Source: Halanaerobiales bacterium
GTDB taxonomy: Bacteria > Bacillota > Halanaerobiia > Halanaerobiales > M55B127
Direction of reading: 5' to 3'
DNA: 10,959 nt
Assembly (NCBI GenBank): GCA_021736965.1
Contig: JAIPEV010000048.1
Span: forward strand, 1 to 10,959
Part shown: positions 1 to 6,619 of the stretch, in pieces
Layout: every line of letters begins with the position of its first letter
Numbering within the stretch: position 1 is the first letter of the stretch
Notes under the pieces: model-generated
Databases searched by the model: none
What the model was told of the DNA's origin: nothing
The model's input: the letters and a program-made list of their open reading frames with translations, nothing else
Translations under genes and position numbers: made by a program

Positions 1-164
1 ATCATCAAATCTAAAATTATTAGATCTATGTTTTTATATATTTTTTTAAAAGCTTCTTTACCATCTTCTGCTTCAATTACTTCATATCCCTCATTTTCGA
101 GGTTATACTTTAAGAGTTCTCTTATATTCTTTTCATCATCGACTACCAATATTTTCTTTTTCAT
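1..164 (-). CDS. OmpR/PhoB-type response regulator, N-terminal fragment (cut by window edge)
   Basis: Reading from the ATG at 164 down to base 1 gives 54 codons that begin MKKKILVVDDEKNIRELL. This is the start of a CheY-like receiver domain: the acidic pair Asp9-Asp10 sits after the first beta strand, and Asp52, in the context LIILDLM, is the expected phosphoacceptor. The rest of the receiver and any DNA-binding domain lie beyond the left edge. A strong Shine-Dalgarno (AGGAGGA, 171-177) stands 6 bases before the ATG. The receiver style and the adjacent Na+/phosphate transporter gene suggest a PhoB/PhoP-like phosphate regulator. That is inference from context, since the output domain is not visible. 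A terminator-like hairpin lies just upstream, so expression may depend on read-through from the transporter gene. Confidence 0.85.
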   Translation of the reverse strand, partial: MKKKILVVDDEKNIRELLKYNLENEGYEVIEAEDGKEAFKKIYKNIDLIILDLM

Positions 165-187
165 AAGAAATCCTCCTCTTTACCATA

Positions 188-216
188 TGAAAAAAAGGCC
201 CGTTTAGGCCCTTTAG
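188..216 (-). terminator. Intrinsic terminator after the Na+/phosphate symporter gene
   Basis: On the minus strand the arms AAAGGGCC and GGCCTTT form a stem of four G-C pairs plus three A-U pairs, with one bulged G and a six-base loop. A run of seven U follows. The hairpin begins only a few bases after the transporter stop codon (222-224), the usual place for an intrinsic terminator. The short stem suggests it may be only partly efficient. Confidence 0.65.
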
Positions 217-221
217 AAATT

Positions 222-1880
222 TTATACTACATTTTTTTTGTCTCTTTCAATAATACTAAATGCGATATCAGCAAATTGGTCACTAATATGCTCTAAGTCT
301 TCTAATATTTCTAAATATGCAATCCCAGCTGTAGGAATACATACACCTTCATTTAACCTCTTTAAATGATCATCTCTGTACTTTAATAATATCTTATCCA
401 TCTTTTCTTCTCCTTCAAATAACTTTTCAGATAATTTTTTATCTGAAGTCTCAATTATTTTCCTGGAGTCTTTTAGATAACTAATCACAATATCATAGGC
501 ATTATTTATTGATTCTAAAGCTTGTTCAGAAAACTTTAGTTCATTATCGATTATATATTCTGCTAACTCAGCAAGACTATCTCCATCATCACCAATACTC
601 TCAATATCATCAATGATCGCAAAGTAACTATCCAAAATCTTTATATCCTCATCAGGTAATGTTGAGTGTGGAATATTAGTTAAAAATACTAATAGTTCTT
701 CTTCAATTTCGTTAATTATTTCTTCTTTATGTCTTATCTTCCTTACCATTTCCCTATCATTATTCAATACAGCTTCTTTTGACTCAACAATCATCTCTTC
801 AACAAGGCTATGCATTCTTGTAACTTCTTTATTTATCTGAGATAAAGCTGCTTGAGGTGAACTTAACATTCTCTGATCAAGATGTACTAAACCTCTCTGT
901 ATTGCAACTTCTTCACCTGGAATGATCTTATTTACCAATGTGACCATAAAGCCCACAAATGGCAACCAGATCAAAGTATTGACTATATTAAACAAAGTAT
1001 GGGTATTAGCTAACAATCTTTCAGCACTTATTGTATTATTAGTCATTGTGCTAATTCCCCTCAATAACTCTTGCAGATTTGCAGTAAAGTCTGGTATTAC
1101 ATATATTAAAACTATCATTATACTAGATCCTAAAATATTAAAAATAAAGTGGGCAGCAGCAGATTTTTTTGCTGTTTTAGATGCTCCAATACTAGATAGG
1201 ATAGCTGTTACTGTAGTACCAATATTACTTCCGAGTAAGATAGGTACCCCAGAACTAAAATCTATAATCCCAACAGATACTAAACCTACTAATATACCAA
1301 AAGTTGCACTACTACTTTGTATTAATACAGTTATTACCATCCCGGCCAATACACCTAGTATAGGATATGTACCAAAGTTTTTCATTACTTCAACTATGTA
1401 CTGTGAATCCCTGAGAGGATGCATCGTATCACTCATTATATTAAGGCCTAAAAATAAGATACCAAACCCTAATATTACTTGACCTATGTATTGATATTTT
1501 TTCTTTTTAGAAAATAAATATGCTAAAGCGCCTAAGGTAATAGCGTGAAAGGCATAGTCACCAAGATCAAATGAGATCAACTGAGCAGTTACAGTAGTAC
1601 CAATATTAGCTCCCATTATTACACCAATTGACTGATATAATGTCATTAATCCAGCATTTACAAAACCAACTACCATCACTGTTGTAGCACTACTACTTTG
1701 TATGATTGATGTTACTCCAGTACCAACAAGAATTCCAGAAAATGTATTTTTAGTAAGAAAAGCTAGAAAATGCCTTAATTTTTTACCTGCAGTTTTTTGA
1801 AGACCTTCACTCATCTGTTTCATTCCATAAATAAAAAGGCCTAATCCACCAGTTAAACCAACTATCATTTCAAATGACAA
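222..1880 (-). CDS. Na+/phosphate cotransporter family protein with C-terminal PhoU-like domain
   Basis: This 552-residue membrane protein has the duplicated Na/Pi-cotransporter architecture. Two repeats each carry a QSSSAT motif (residues 61-66 and 188-193), followed by GANIGTT (90-96) and GSNIGTT (217-223). These are the hallmark substrate and sodium site elements of this family (NptA/YjbB type). Hydrophobic segments fill about residues 5-320. A soluble, charged, helical tail at about 345-545 resembles PhoU. The predicted role is sodium-coupled phosphate movement across the cytoplasmic membrane. Direction is not certain, because bacterial YjbB relatives have been linked to phosphate export. 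The start is TTG with a GGGGGTG ribosome site (1889-1895) 8 bases upstream. An internal ATG at residue 5 has no site of its own. The length is normal for the family. The neighbouring response regulator supports a phosphate-homeostasis role. Confidence 0.9.
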   Translation of the reverse strand: MSFEMIVGLTGGLGLFIYGMKQMSEGLQKTAGKKLRHFLAFLTKNTFSGILVGTGVTSIIQSSSATTVMVVGFVNAGLMTLYQSIGVIMGANIGTTVTAQLISFDLGDYAFHAITLGALAYLFSKKKKYQYIGQVILGFGILFLGLNIMSDTMHPLRDSQYIVEVMKNFGTYPILGVLAGMVITVLIQSSSATFGILVGLVSVGIIDFSSGVPILLGSNIGTTVTAILSSIGASKTAKKSAAAHFIFNILGSSIMIVLIYVIPDFTANLQELLRGISTMTNNTISAERLLANTHTLFNIVNTLIWLPFVGFMVTLVNKIIPGEEVAIQRGLVHLDQRMLSSPQAALSQINKEVTRMHSLVEEMIVESKEAVLNNDREMVRKIRHKEEIINEIEEELLVFLTNIPHSTLPDEDIKILDSYFAIIDDIESIGDDGDSLAELAEYIIDNELKFSEQALESINNAYDIVISYLKDSRKIIETSDKKLSEKLFEGEEKMDKILLKYRDDHLKRLNEGVCIPTAGIAYLEILEDLEHISDQFADIAFSIIERDKKNVV

Positions 1881-1971
1881 AACACAAACACCCCCAAATA
1901 TTATTTTAACTCAAATTATTGTTATCACATTCATATTATAATTTAGGGGTGTGTTTTTTAAATAACCCCTA
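1879..1971 (-). promoter_or_regulatory. Competing RNA hairpins at the veg / symporter junction
   Basis: In minus-strand RNA three segments compete. Arm A (TAGGGGT, 1965-1971) is the last sense codons of veg. Arm B (1944-1957) contains AAAACACACCCCTA. Arm C (1879-1895) contains the symporter Shine-Dalgarno and the first two bases of its TTG start. A pairs with B over 7 bp around a 14-base loop. B can instead pair with C: 7 continuous bp (ACACCCC with GGGGTGT), or 12 bp if four bases bulge. The B:C structure would hide the ribosome site. The complementarity is directly visible. A regulatory role is inference. Confidence 0.4.
1935..1962 (-). promoter_or_regulatory. Candidate promoter for the Na+/phosphate symporter gene
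   Basis: A perfect TATAAT -10 box lies at 1935-1940 on the minus strand. A weak -35 (TTTAAA, 4 of 6 matches, 1957-1962) sits 16 bases upstream and overlaps the veg stop codon. Transcription would start near 1928 and leave a leader of about 48 bases. The -35 is poor and the region is AT-rich, so a chance match is possible. Confidence 0.35.
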
Positions 1972-2218
1972 TTCTCTCACGATTTTCTTTTAATTTTAAT
2001 TTAACAGTATCAGTTAATAAATCTGCATAAGAAAATGATAAGATCCTATCTTGTCCATTGTCTTTAATCTTGACAATAAAAACACTTGGATAAGTTTTAT
2101 CTAAGACTCCCTCTTTATTAATAGATCTCCTTCTACCACGGTCTGCTTTAATGATCACTTCTTTTCCTAAATAATTCGATATCTCTCTTTTTATTTTACT
2201 AAGCGTATTTTTATTCAT
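1958..2218 (-). CDS. veg: Veg family protein
   Basis: This 86-residue protein aligns by eye with Bacillus subtilis Veg along most of its length. The shared pattern includes an N-terminal helix with LSKIKREI, then LGKEV, GRRRSI (residues 28-33), TYPSVFIV (42-49) and SYADLLTDTV (63-72). Veg is a small, highly transcribed protein of Gram-positive bacteria with an SH3-like beta-barrel look. It has been connected with biofilm gene expression and germination in B. subtilis, but its molecular activity is not settled. The start is ATG with an AGGGGG ribosome site (2224-2229) 5 bases upstream. It lies downstream of rsmA, as in B. subtilis where veg follows ksgA and yabG. It has its own near-ideal promoter. 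The length is the family norm. Confidence 0.93.
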   Translation of the reverse strand: MNKNTLSKIKREISNYLGKEVIIKADRGRRRSINKEGVLDKTYPSVFIVKIKDNGQDRILSFSYADLLTDTVKLKLKENRERIGVI

Positions 2219-2294
2219 AAAAACCCCCTAGCTATTCACATTAAAACTGACCTTTTAGTTCTTACAATATAAGTAAGCATCTTTGCATTAGTGG

Positions 2295-2323
2295 ATTATA
2301 TAAAAAAACAAAGTGACTGTCAA
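2295..2323 (-). promoter_or_regulatory. Consensus SigA-type promoter of veg
   Basis: On the minus strand a perfect TTGACA (2318-2323) and a perfect TATAAT (2295-2300) are separated by exactly 17 bases. The start point should be near 2288, leaving a leader of about 70 bases before veg. The leader holds a small hairpin (CTTAC/GTAAG) and the ribosome site. The B. subtilis veg promoter is a classic strong vegetative promoter, so high constitutive expression is expected here too. Confidence 0.9.
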
Positions 2324-2341
2324 GTTCTATATCTACTTTGT
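2301..2341 (-). terminator. Weak intrinsic terminator of the rsmA-ykuK unit, overlapping the veg promoter
   Basis: On the minus strand ACAAAGT (2335-2341) pairs with ACTTTGT (2308-2314) across a 20-base loop, followed by a run of T (2302-2308). The stem spans the stop codon of the ykuK-like gene (2333-2335). It is short and AT-rich with a large loop, so termination is probably partial. Its loop contains the veg -35 and its U-run is the promoter spacer. Confidence 0.45.
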
Positions 2342-2815
2342 ATACTTATCTGCTACGTTTGAAGCAGCATATGAATCAGGCTTAATTAATGCATCATAAC
2401 CACTTCCTACAACCATTCCAACAACTTCTTTGATAATTTCACTGCTTGATCCATTAGGACCCACATCAATATGAATTTCTATATCCATAGTTGATGTTGA
2501 ATTATCAAAAGAGATATAATCAGTAATTTTACTTGCTACCATCAAACTTCTTGAAACCTCATGAAATATTCTCTTTTTGAAAACGCTTTTCAGTTCTACT
2601 TTCTTCTTATGGTAAAAATATCTTCCTCCTCTACCCACTCGATAAATAACGATTGCGGTTACAAATACAGCCTCATTAAATCCAGGATGAGAATCGGTCC
2701 CTATTATTAATTTATAATGACTATCAGGTTTTTCTTTTACAAATGATAAGATACTCTGAAATGTTTCTTTTATATTCATTTTTCCATGAGTTGGGCTAAT
2801 AAAAAGCATTTTCAT
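2333..2815 (-). CDS. ykuK: YkuK-family (DUF458) RNase H-like protein
   Basis: The product has about 160 residues and matches the YkuK/DUF458 family, which is predicted to adopt an RNase H-like fold. Visible landmarks are SPTHGKM near the N-terminus, the first-strand acidic motif IIGTDSH (Asp near residue 41), GRGGRYFYH (near 62-69), the IHIDVGPNG strand and loop (Asp near 117), and a C-terminal KPDSYAASNVADKYTK with a further acidic residue. These acidic residues would suit metal-dependent nucleic acid hydrolysis, but no activity is established to my knowledge. The rsmA stop TGA overlaps the chosen ATG (2813-2815) as TGATG, implying translational coupling. A GTG one codon upstream (2816-2818) and an ATG two codons downstream (2807-2809) are alternatives. 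No strong ribosome site decides among them. Confidence 0.85.
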   Translation of the reverse strand: MKMLFISPTHGKMNIKETFQSILSFVKEKPDSHYKLIIGTDSHPGFNEAVFVTAIVIYRVGRGGRYFYHKKKVELKSVFKKRIFHEVSRSLMVASKITDYISFDNSTSTMDIEIHIDVGPNGSSSEIIKEVVGMVVGSGYDALIKPDSYAASNVADKYTK

Positions 2816-3705
2816 CACTCTTTTTTGTTAATTATTTTCAGAAAGTTATTACTTAAAGCAACCATATCTTCAATTGCTAGCTTTTCACCTCTAATTCTAC
2901 TATTTATATTTGTCATCTTTAATCCTTTTATTATTGTATCTTTACTTATTTCAATATGAGGTGATAAAGTTAAACTATTTTTAATGTTTTTTCTTCTTAA
3001 GTTAAAGATAGCTCTAACTACTTTAAAGAAAAAATCTTTATCTTTTACATTATAAGGTACTTCACAATGTGGAATTAATCTTACAACTGAAGAGTCTACT
3101 GCTGGCCGAGGCAAAAATGAATCAGGCTTTACCTTTAACAAAATTTCTGTTTGGTAATGAAACTGAATAAATATAGATAAACTACCATACTGTTTGGTTC
3201 CTGGTAAGGCAGTCAATCTTTCAGCAACTTCTTTTTGCATCATAACTACCATTTTTTCAATATTAAGAGGTGAAAAAAGCAGGTTTTCAATAATAGGTGT
3301 TGTAATATAGTATGGTAAATTTGCAATTACTTTTATTTTTTTATCTTTAAGATTATTATCTAAAAGAAACTTATCCCAGTCTATTTGTAATATGTCATGA
3401 TTGATAATTACTAGATTTTTATTATCTTTAAATAAATCTTTAAGTATCTTTATAAATCTATTATCTTTTTCAACACTAAACAATCTTCCCTCTTTAATCT
3501 CTTTTAGTATATATTCGGTTAATGATCCAATTCCTGCTCCAATCTCTAATATATTATCATCTTTTTTAATTTCTGCAATATCTACTATATCTTCCATAAC
3601 TTTACTCTCGATTAAAAAATGTTGCCCTAAATTTTTATTTAGTCTTATATTATATTTTTTAATTATCTCTTTAGTTTTATTATATGTTGCTATTCTTTTT
3701 TTCAT
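2815..3705 (-). CDS. rsmA: 16S rRNA (adenine1518-N6/adenine1519-N6)-dimethyltransferase RsmA/KsgA
   Basis: This 296-residue protein is a typical KsgA. It uses S-adenosylmethionine to dimethylate the two adjacent adenosines in the 3'-terminal hairpin of 16S rRNA during small-subunit maturation; loss of this activity gives kasugamycin resistance. Visible motifs are NLGQHFL (25-31), the SAM-binding ILEIGAGIG (52-60), Glu79 in VEKD, Asp104 in NHDIL, and the catalytic NLPYY (129-133). These are followed by FLPRPAVDSSVVRL and the C-terminal helical domain with FNLRRKNIKNSL. The start is ATG with an AAGGGGAT ribosome site a few bases upstream. It has its own promoter and overlaps the downstream ykuK-like gene. 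Motifs and length are intact, so it should be functional. Confidence 0.97.
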   Translation of the reverse strand: MKKRIATYNKTKEIIKKYNIRLNKNLGQHFLIESKVMEDIVDIAEIKKDDNILEIGAGIGSLTEYILKEIKEGRLFSVEKDNRFIKILKDLFKDNKNLVIINHDILQIDWDKFLLDNNLKDKKIKVIANLPYYITTPIIENLLFSPLNIEKMVVMMQKEVAERLTALPGTKQYGSLSIFIQFHYQTEILLKVKPDSFLPRPAVDSSVVRLIPHCEVPYNVKDKDFFFKVVRAIFNLRRKNIKNSLTLSPHIEISKDTIIKGLKMTNINSRIRGEKLAIEDMVALSNNFLKIINKKE

Positions 3706-3735
3706 CTAATCCCCTTATCTGTTATTTATATGTAC

Positions 3736-3765
3736 ATTTTATCACACTATTTCTCTAAATGTAAA
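3736..3765 (-). promoter_or_regulatory. Extended -10 promoter of rsmA
   Basis: On the minus strand TTTACA (3760-3765) and TAAAAT (3736-3741) are 18 bases apart. The dinucleotide TG sits one base before the -10, giving the extended form TGATAAAAT. Transcription would start near 3729, about 24 bases before the rsmA ATG. The element fits in the 61-base gap after the upstream regulator gene. Confidence 0.7.
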
Positions 3766-3766
3766 A

Positions 3767-4381
3767 TTATCTTATCTTAACAATCCCTTTTTTGATACAT
3801 TCAATTAGAGCCTGGGTCCGATGATCAACTGAAAGTTTTTGTAAAATACTACTTACATGATTTTTTACAGTTCTTTCGCTAATCATTAACTGTTCAGCTA
3901 TTTTTTTATTGGACATACCTTTTGAAATTAGATTAATAACATCTAATTCTCTATCTGTAAGATTATTATATTTATAATCTTGCTTCCTATCACTAATTTT
4001 ATCTCTTGTCTGAATAGGGTTCACATATTTTTTTATCATACTGTATAAATAATTTTGATCTTTTGAAGGTGAAATTGCCAAATCAATATATTTATTAATA
4101 TCATCTTTGATAATCTTTTGATCTCCCTTAATAATAAAGATCGAAACTTTTTGATCTTCTTTTTTTAAATTAATAACAATCGATTTAAGTTTTTCATTAT
4201 TTATGTTTTGGCAGTTGATTAATACTAAATCTGGTTTGAACTTATTAAACACTGTAAATACATGATCATACTTTGATAACGAAAAGACAGATTTAATCTT
4301 ATCCTTGTCCTTAAGTAAGGTTGCAATAGCATCTTTATATAGTTTATTTCTATCAAAAATTAAAATTTTTATATTACCCAT
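3767..4381 (-). CDS. LuxR/NarL-type regulator with degenerate receiver domain
   Basis: This 204-residue protein has the NarL/FixJ layout: a receiver-like domain (about 3-120), a charged linker (121-138) and a LuxR-type helix-turn-helix (about 140-203). The output domain is convincing: LTDRELDVINLISKG, NKKIAEQL, then SERTVKNHVSSILQKL. The receiver has lost its chemistry. The acidic pair is reduced to Asp10-Arg11, the phosphoacceptor position is Asn56 (LVLINCQ), and the usual lysine before the last helices is replaced (LAISPS). It should therefore not accept phosphate from a kinase, and no histidine kinase gene is nearby. Control could come from its level, a ligand or a partner. It follows the hydroxyacid dehydrogenase gene by 84 bases. 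The ATG has an AAAGGTGA ribosome site 6 bases upstream. Target genes are unknown. Confidence 0.85.
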   Translation of the reverse strand: MGNIKILIFDRNKLYKDAIATLLKDKDKIKSVFSLSKYDHVFTVFNKFKPDLVLINCQNINNEKLKSIVINLKKEDQKVSIFIIKGDQKIIKDDINKYIDLAISPSKDQNYLYSMIKKYVNPIQTRDKISDRKQDYKYNNLTDRELDVINLISKGMSNKKIAEQLMISERTVKNHVSSILQKLSVDHRTQALIECIKKGIVKIR

Positions 4382-4465
4382 ACTTTCACCTTTTTATTAG
4401 ATATTATTTATTCTTTATTAAAAAACTTTTAAACAACAAAAGATTGCTTTTAGTCATCCTATAAT

Positions 4466-5422
4466 TTAGATTACTTTATTAATAGGTTGATTACCCTTTA
4501 AGACTTCAATTACATTTTTAGCAGCTATTTCTGCCATCTTATTTCTAGCTTTAATAGTTGCAGAACCAGTATGAGGTGTTAAAATTACATTATCTAAGTC
4601 AAGTAATCCTTTACTTACTTCTGGTTCATTCTCATAAACATCTAAACCTGCACCATATATTTTTTTATTTTTTAAAGCCGTTACAAGTTCAGCTTCATTG
4701 ATAATGGATCCTCTGCCTGTATTTACTAAAACAGCAGTGTCTTTCATAATATCAAACTCTTTTTTCCCAATTAAATGGTAAGTGCTATCATTTAATGATG
4801 CATTAACTGTAATGAAGTCTGATTTTTTTAATAAGTTATTTATATCTGAGTATTTCACATTTAGTTTTTTTTCTTCTGTTTTATCTAAAGCTGCTCTTTT
4901 AGTATAAAGTACATCCATCTTGAAACCCTGAGCAATCCTTGCAACTGATTTACCTATTCTGCCAAAACCAATAATACCTAATGTTTTTCCATGTATTTCG
5001 TGACCTAATAATAGCTCTGGTCCCCAACCTTTAAACTTTAGCTGTCTAACAAATTTGTCAGATTCAACAACCCTTCTGGAAACTGCTAAAATTAATGCCC
5101 AGGTAAGTTCAGAAGTTGCTTCAGTTAATACATCAGGTGTATTAGTTACATATACATTATTATCTTTGGCTGCTTTAATATCAATATTATCATATCCAAC
5201 CGCATAATTTGCTATTATCTTTAACCTATTACAACTTTCAATAACTTCTCTATCTATATCATGGCTGAGTAAGGGAATAATCGCATCCGCGTCTTTACCC
5301 ATCTTAATTATTTGATTTTTAGTTGGATCATCTTGATTTGAATATACTTTAATTTCAAATTTATCTTTTAGTAAGTTCATTCCTAGATCAGGAATCTTTC
5401 TAGTTATAAATATCTTTTTCAT
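4466..5422 (-). CDS. D-2-hydroxyacid dehydrogenase (glyoxylate/hydroxypyruvate reductase type)
   Basis: This 318-residue cytosolic enzyme belongs to the D-isomer-specific 2-hydroxyacid dehydrogenase family, which reduces a 2-oxoacid to its D-2-hydroxyacid with NAD(P)H. The catalytic domain carries NYAVGYDNID (72-81). The Rossmann loop is GFGRIG (152-157). The catalytic triad is Arg237 (VNTGRG), Glu266 (ENEPEV) and His284 (TPHTGSAT), with the spacing seen in D-glycerate dehydrogenases. The residues after the second Rossmann strand are YTKR (173-176). They lack the acidic residue expected for NAD and carry basic ones instead, which suggests NADPH preference (inference). The closest match by feel is glyoxylate reductase, but substrate cannot be fixed by eye. 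The ribosome site GGAGGGAG lies inside the end of buk, and only 2 bases separate the genes, so the two are co-expressed. Confidence 0.88.
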   Translation of the reverse strand: MKKIFITRKIPDLGMNLLKDKFEIKVYSNQDDPTKNQIIKMGKDADAIIPLLSHDIDREVIESCNRLKIIANYAVGYDNIDIKAAKDNNVYVTNTPDVLTEATSELTWALILAVSRRVVESDKFVRQLKFKGWGPELLLGHEIHGKTLGIIGFGRIGKSVARIAQGFKMDVLYTKRAALDKTEEKKLNVKYSDINNLLKKSDFITVNASLNDSTYHLIGKKEFDIMKDTAVLVNTGRGSIINEAELVTALKNKKIYGAGLDVYENEPEVSKGLLDLDNVILTPHTGSATIKARNKMAEIAAKNVIEVLKGNQPINKVI

Positions 5423-5424
5423 CT

Positions 5425-6540
5425 TTAATTACTCCCTCCAAATAATTTATCATACTCGTTTTTTATCTTTCCTTGATTATAGCTTAAACTATTTTCTTCA
5501 TTATTTAAAATTCTTAAAGCTCCTAATGCTAAATTTTTAATCTCTTCAGCCCCTGGATAAACATATACCTCTGCAATAAAGTTTATGCTTTTTTTAATTC
5601 TATCTGTTATATAATTTGAATTTGCCAAACCACCAGTAATAAAGATACCATCAACATCCCCCTTTAAAACCGTTGCCATTGCACCAATCTCTTTAGAGAT
5701 TTGATAGATCATTCCATCATATACTAACTTAGCTTTTTGATCATTAGAGTCAATTCTTTTTTCAATCACCAAGGCATCATTTGTACCTAGATAGGCATTT
5801 AACCCACCACCACCTAATAATCTTTTTTTAAATTTATTTCTGTCTGGTTTGTTCTCAAAAATATACTCTGCAAGGTCAAGACTTGGTAAAGTACCAACTC
5901 TTTCAGGTGAATAAGGCCCACCTTGGTTAGCATTATTTACATCAATTATTCTACCATTTTTTAGAGGAGCAACTGAGATTCCTCCTCCTAGATGAACACC
6001 AATAAGATTACTTTCATTAAACTTTAGCTTTAACTCTTCTGCTGTTTTTCTACCTATAGATTTTAAGTTGAGGGCATGAGATTGGCACTTTCTTGGCATT
6101 TCAGGGAGTCCAGATAATCTTGCAATCTCTTCAAATTCATCAACTGAGATGGGATCAACCGTATATGAAGGAATATTTAAACCTTTGGAAATATTAAAAG
6201 CAATTATTCCTGCTAAGTTTGAAGCATGGGATGCATTTTTTTCGTCTCTTAAATCTCTTATTAAATCTTGATCGATCAAATAAGTGCCTCCTATTAAAGG
6301 ATCTAGACCTGCTCCTCCCCTAGCAACTACTGTATCTAATTCATCTAAAGTATAATCAGATTTTTTTATCTCCTTTTTGATTAAATTTTCTCGCCATTCT
6401 AACTGATCCATTATACTGTCAAATTTACTTATTATTTCACTTTTATGTTTTAATGTTTTTAAATAGACTTCGTTTTCATCTTCAAATATGGCTATCTTTG
6501 TAGATGTAGAGCCAGGGTTAATTATTAATAATTTGAACAT
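5425..6540 (-). CDS. buk: Butyrate kinase (acetokinase family)
   Basis: This 371-residue enzyme interconverts butyryl phosphate plus ADP with butyrate plus ATP. It could also act on branched-chain acyl phosphates. The ASKHA-fold signatures are clear: N-terminal INPGSTSTKIAIF, VARGGAGLDPLIGGTYL, ASNLAGIIAF, DPISVDEFEEIARLSG, GVHLGGGISVAPLKNGRIIDVNNA, and a C-terminal ITGGLANS followed by PGAEEIKNLALGALRIL. The ATG at 6538-6540 is chosen because AAGGAGAG (6547-6554) lies 6 bases before it. A TTG one codon upstream would leave only 3 bases. Buk normally works with phosphotransbutyrylase (ptb), but no ptb is adjacent in this window. The gene is instead paired with a downstream hydroxyacid dehydrogenase and preceded by a GAF-LuxR regulator, a possible controller. 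Length and motifs look intact. Confidence 0.95.
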   Translation of the reverse strand: MFKLLIINPGSTSTKIAIFEDENEVYLKTLKHKSEIISKFDSIMDQLEWRENLIKKEIKKSDYTLDELDTVVARGGAGLDPLIGGTYLIDQDLIRDLRDEKNASHASNLAGIIAFNISKGLNIPSYTVDPISVDEFEEIARLSGLPEMPRKCQSHALNLKSIGRKTAEELKLKFNESNLIGVHLGGGISVAPLKNGRIIDVNNANQGGPYSPERVGTLPSLDLAEYIFENKPDRNKFKKRLLGGGGLNAYLGTNDALVIEKRIDSNDQKAKLVYDGMIYQISKEIGAMATVLKGDVDGIFITGGLANSNYITDRIKKSINFIAEVYVYPGAEEIKNLALGALRILNNEENSLSYNQGKIKNEYDKLFGGSN

Positions 6541-6590
6541 CAAGATCTCTCCTTTTATTAGTCTTCTCTTATTAATAATTCTAAAGTAAT

Positions 6591-6619
6591 ATTATAATCC
6601 CTTTTTTAAAATTCAACTT
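6591..6619 (-). promoter_or_regulatory. Candidate promoter for buk
   Basis: A perfect TATAAT lies at 6591-6596 on the minus strand, about 50 bases before the buk ATG. No good -35 is found: AAGTTG sits at 17 bases, and a closer TTGAAT is only 14 bases away. A promoter with a weak -35 would suit activator control, perhaps by the regulator encoded just upstream. This is a tentative call in an AT-rich gap. Confidence 0.3.

Noticed and set aside
922..1482. 186-codon plus-strand open frame
   Set aside because: It is antisense to the two membrane repeats of the phosphate symporter, resembles no known protein, and the opposite strand carries unmistakable family motifs.
2219..2294. Riboswitch or T-box in the veg leader
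   Set aside because: The leader is only about 70 bases with one 5-bp hairpin. No known riboswitch or T-box signature is seen.
3401..3709. 102-codon plus-strand open frame
   Set aside because: It lies entirely opposite the N-terminal SAM-binding part of rsmA and reads as a low-complexity Ser/Ile/Leu stretch expected from antisense AT-rich coding sequence.
4420..4442. Hairpin CTTTT/AAAAG followed by six T on the minus strand after the dehydrogenase gene
   Set aside because: The stem has five pairs with a single G-C pair. In sequence this AT-rich it is likely chance, so it is not called a terminator.
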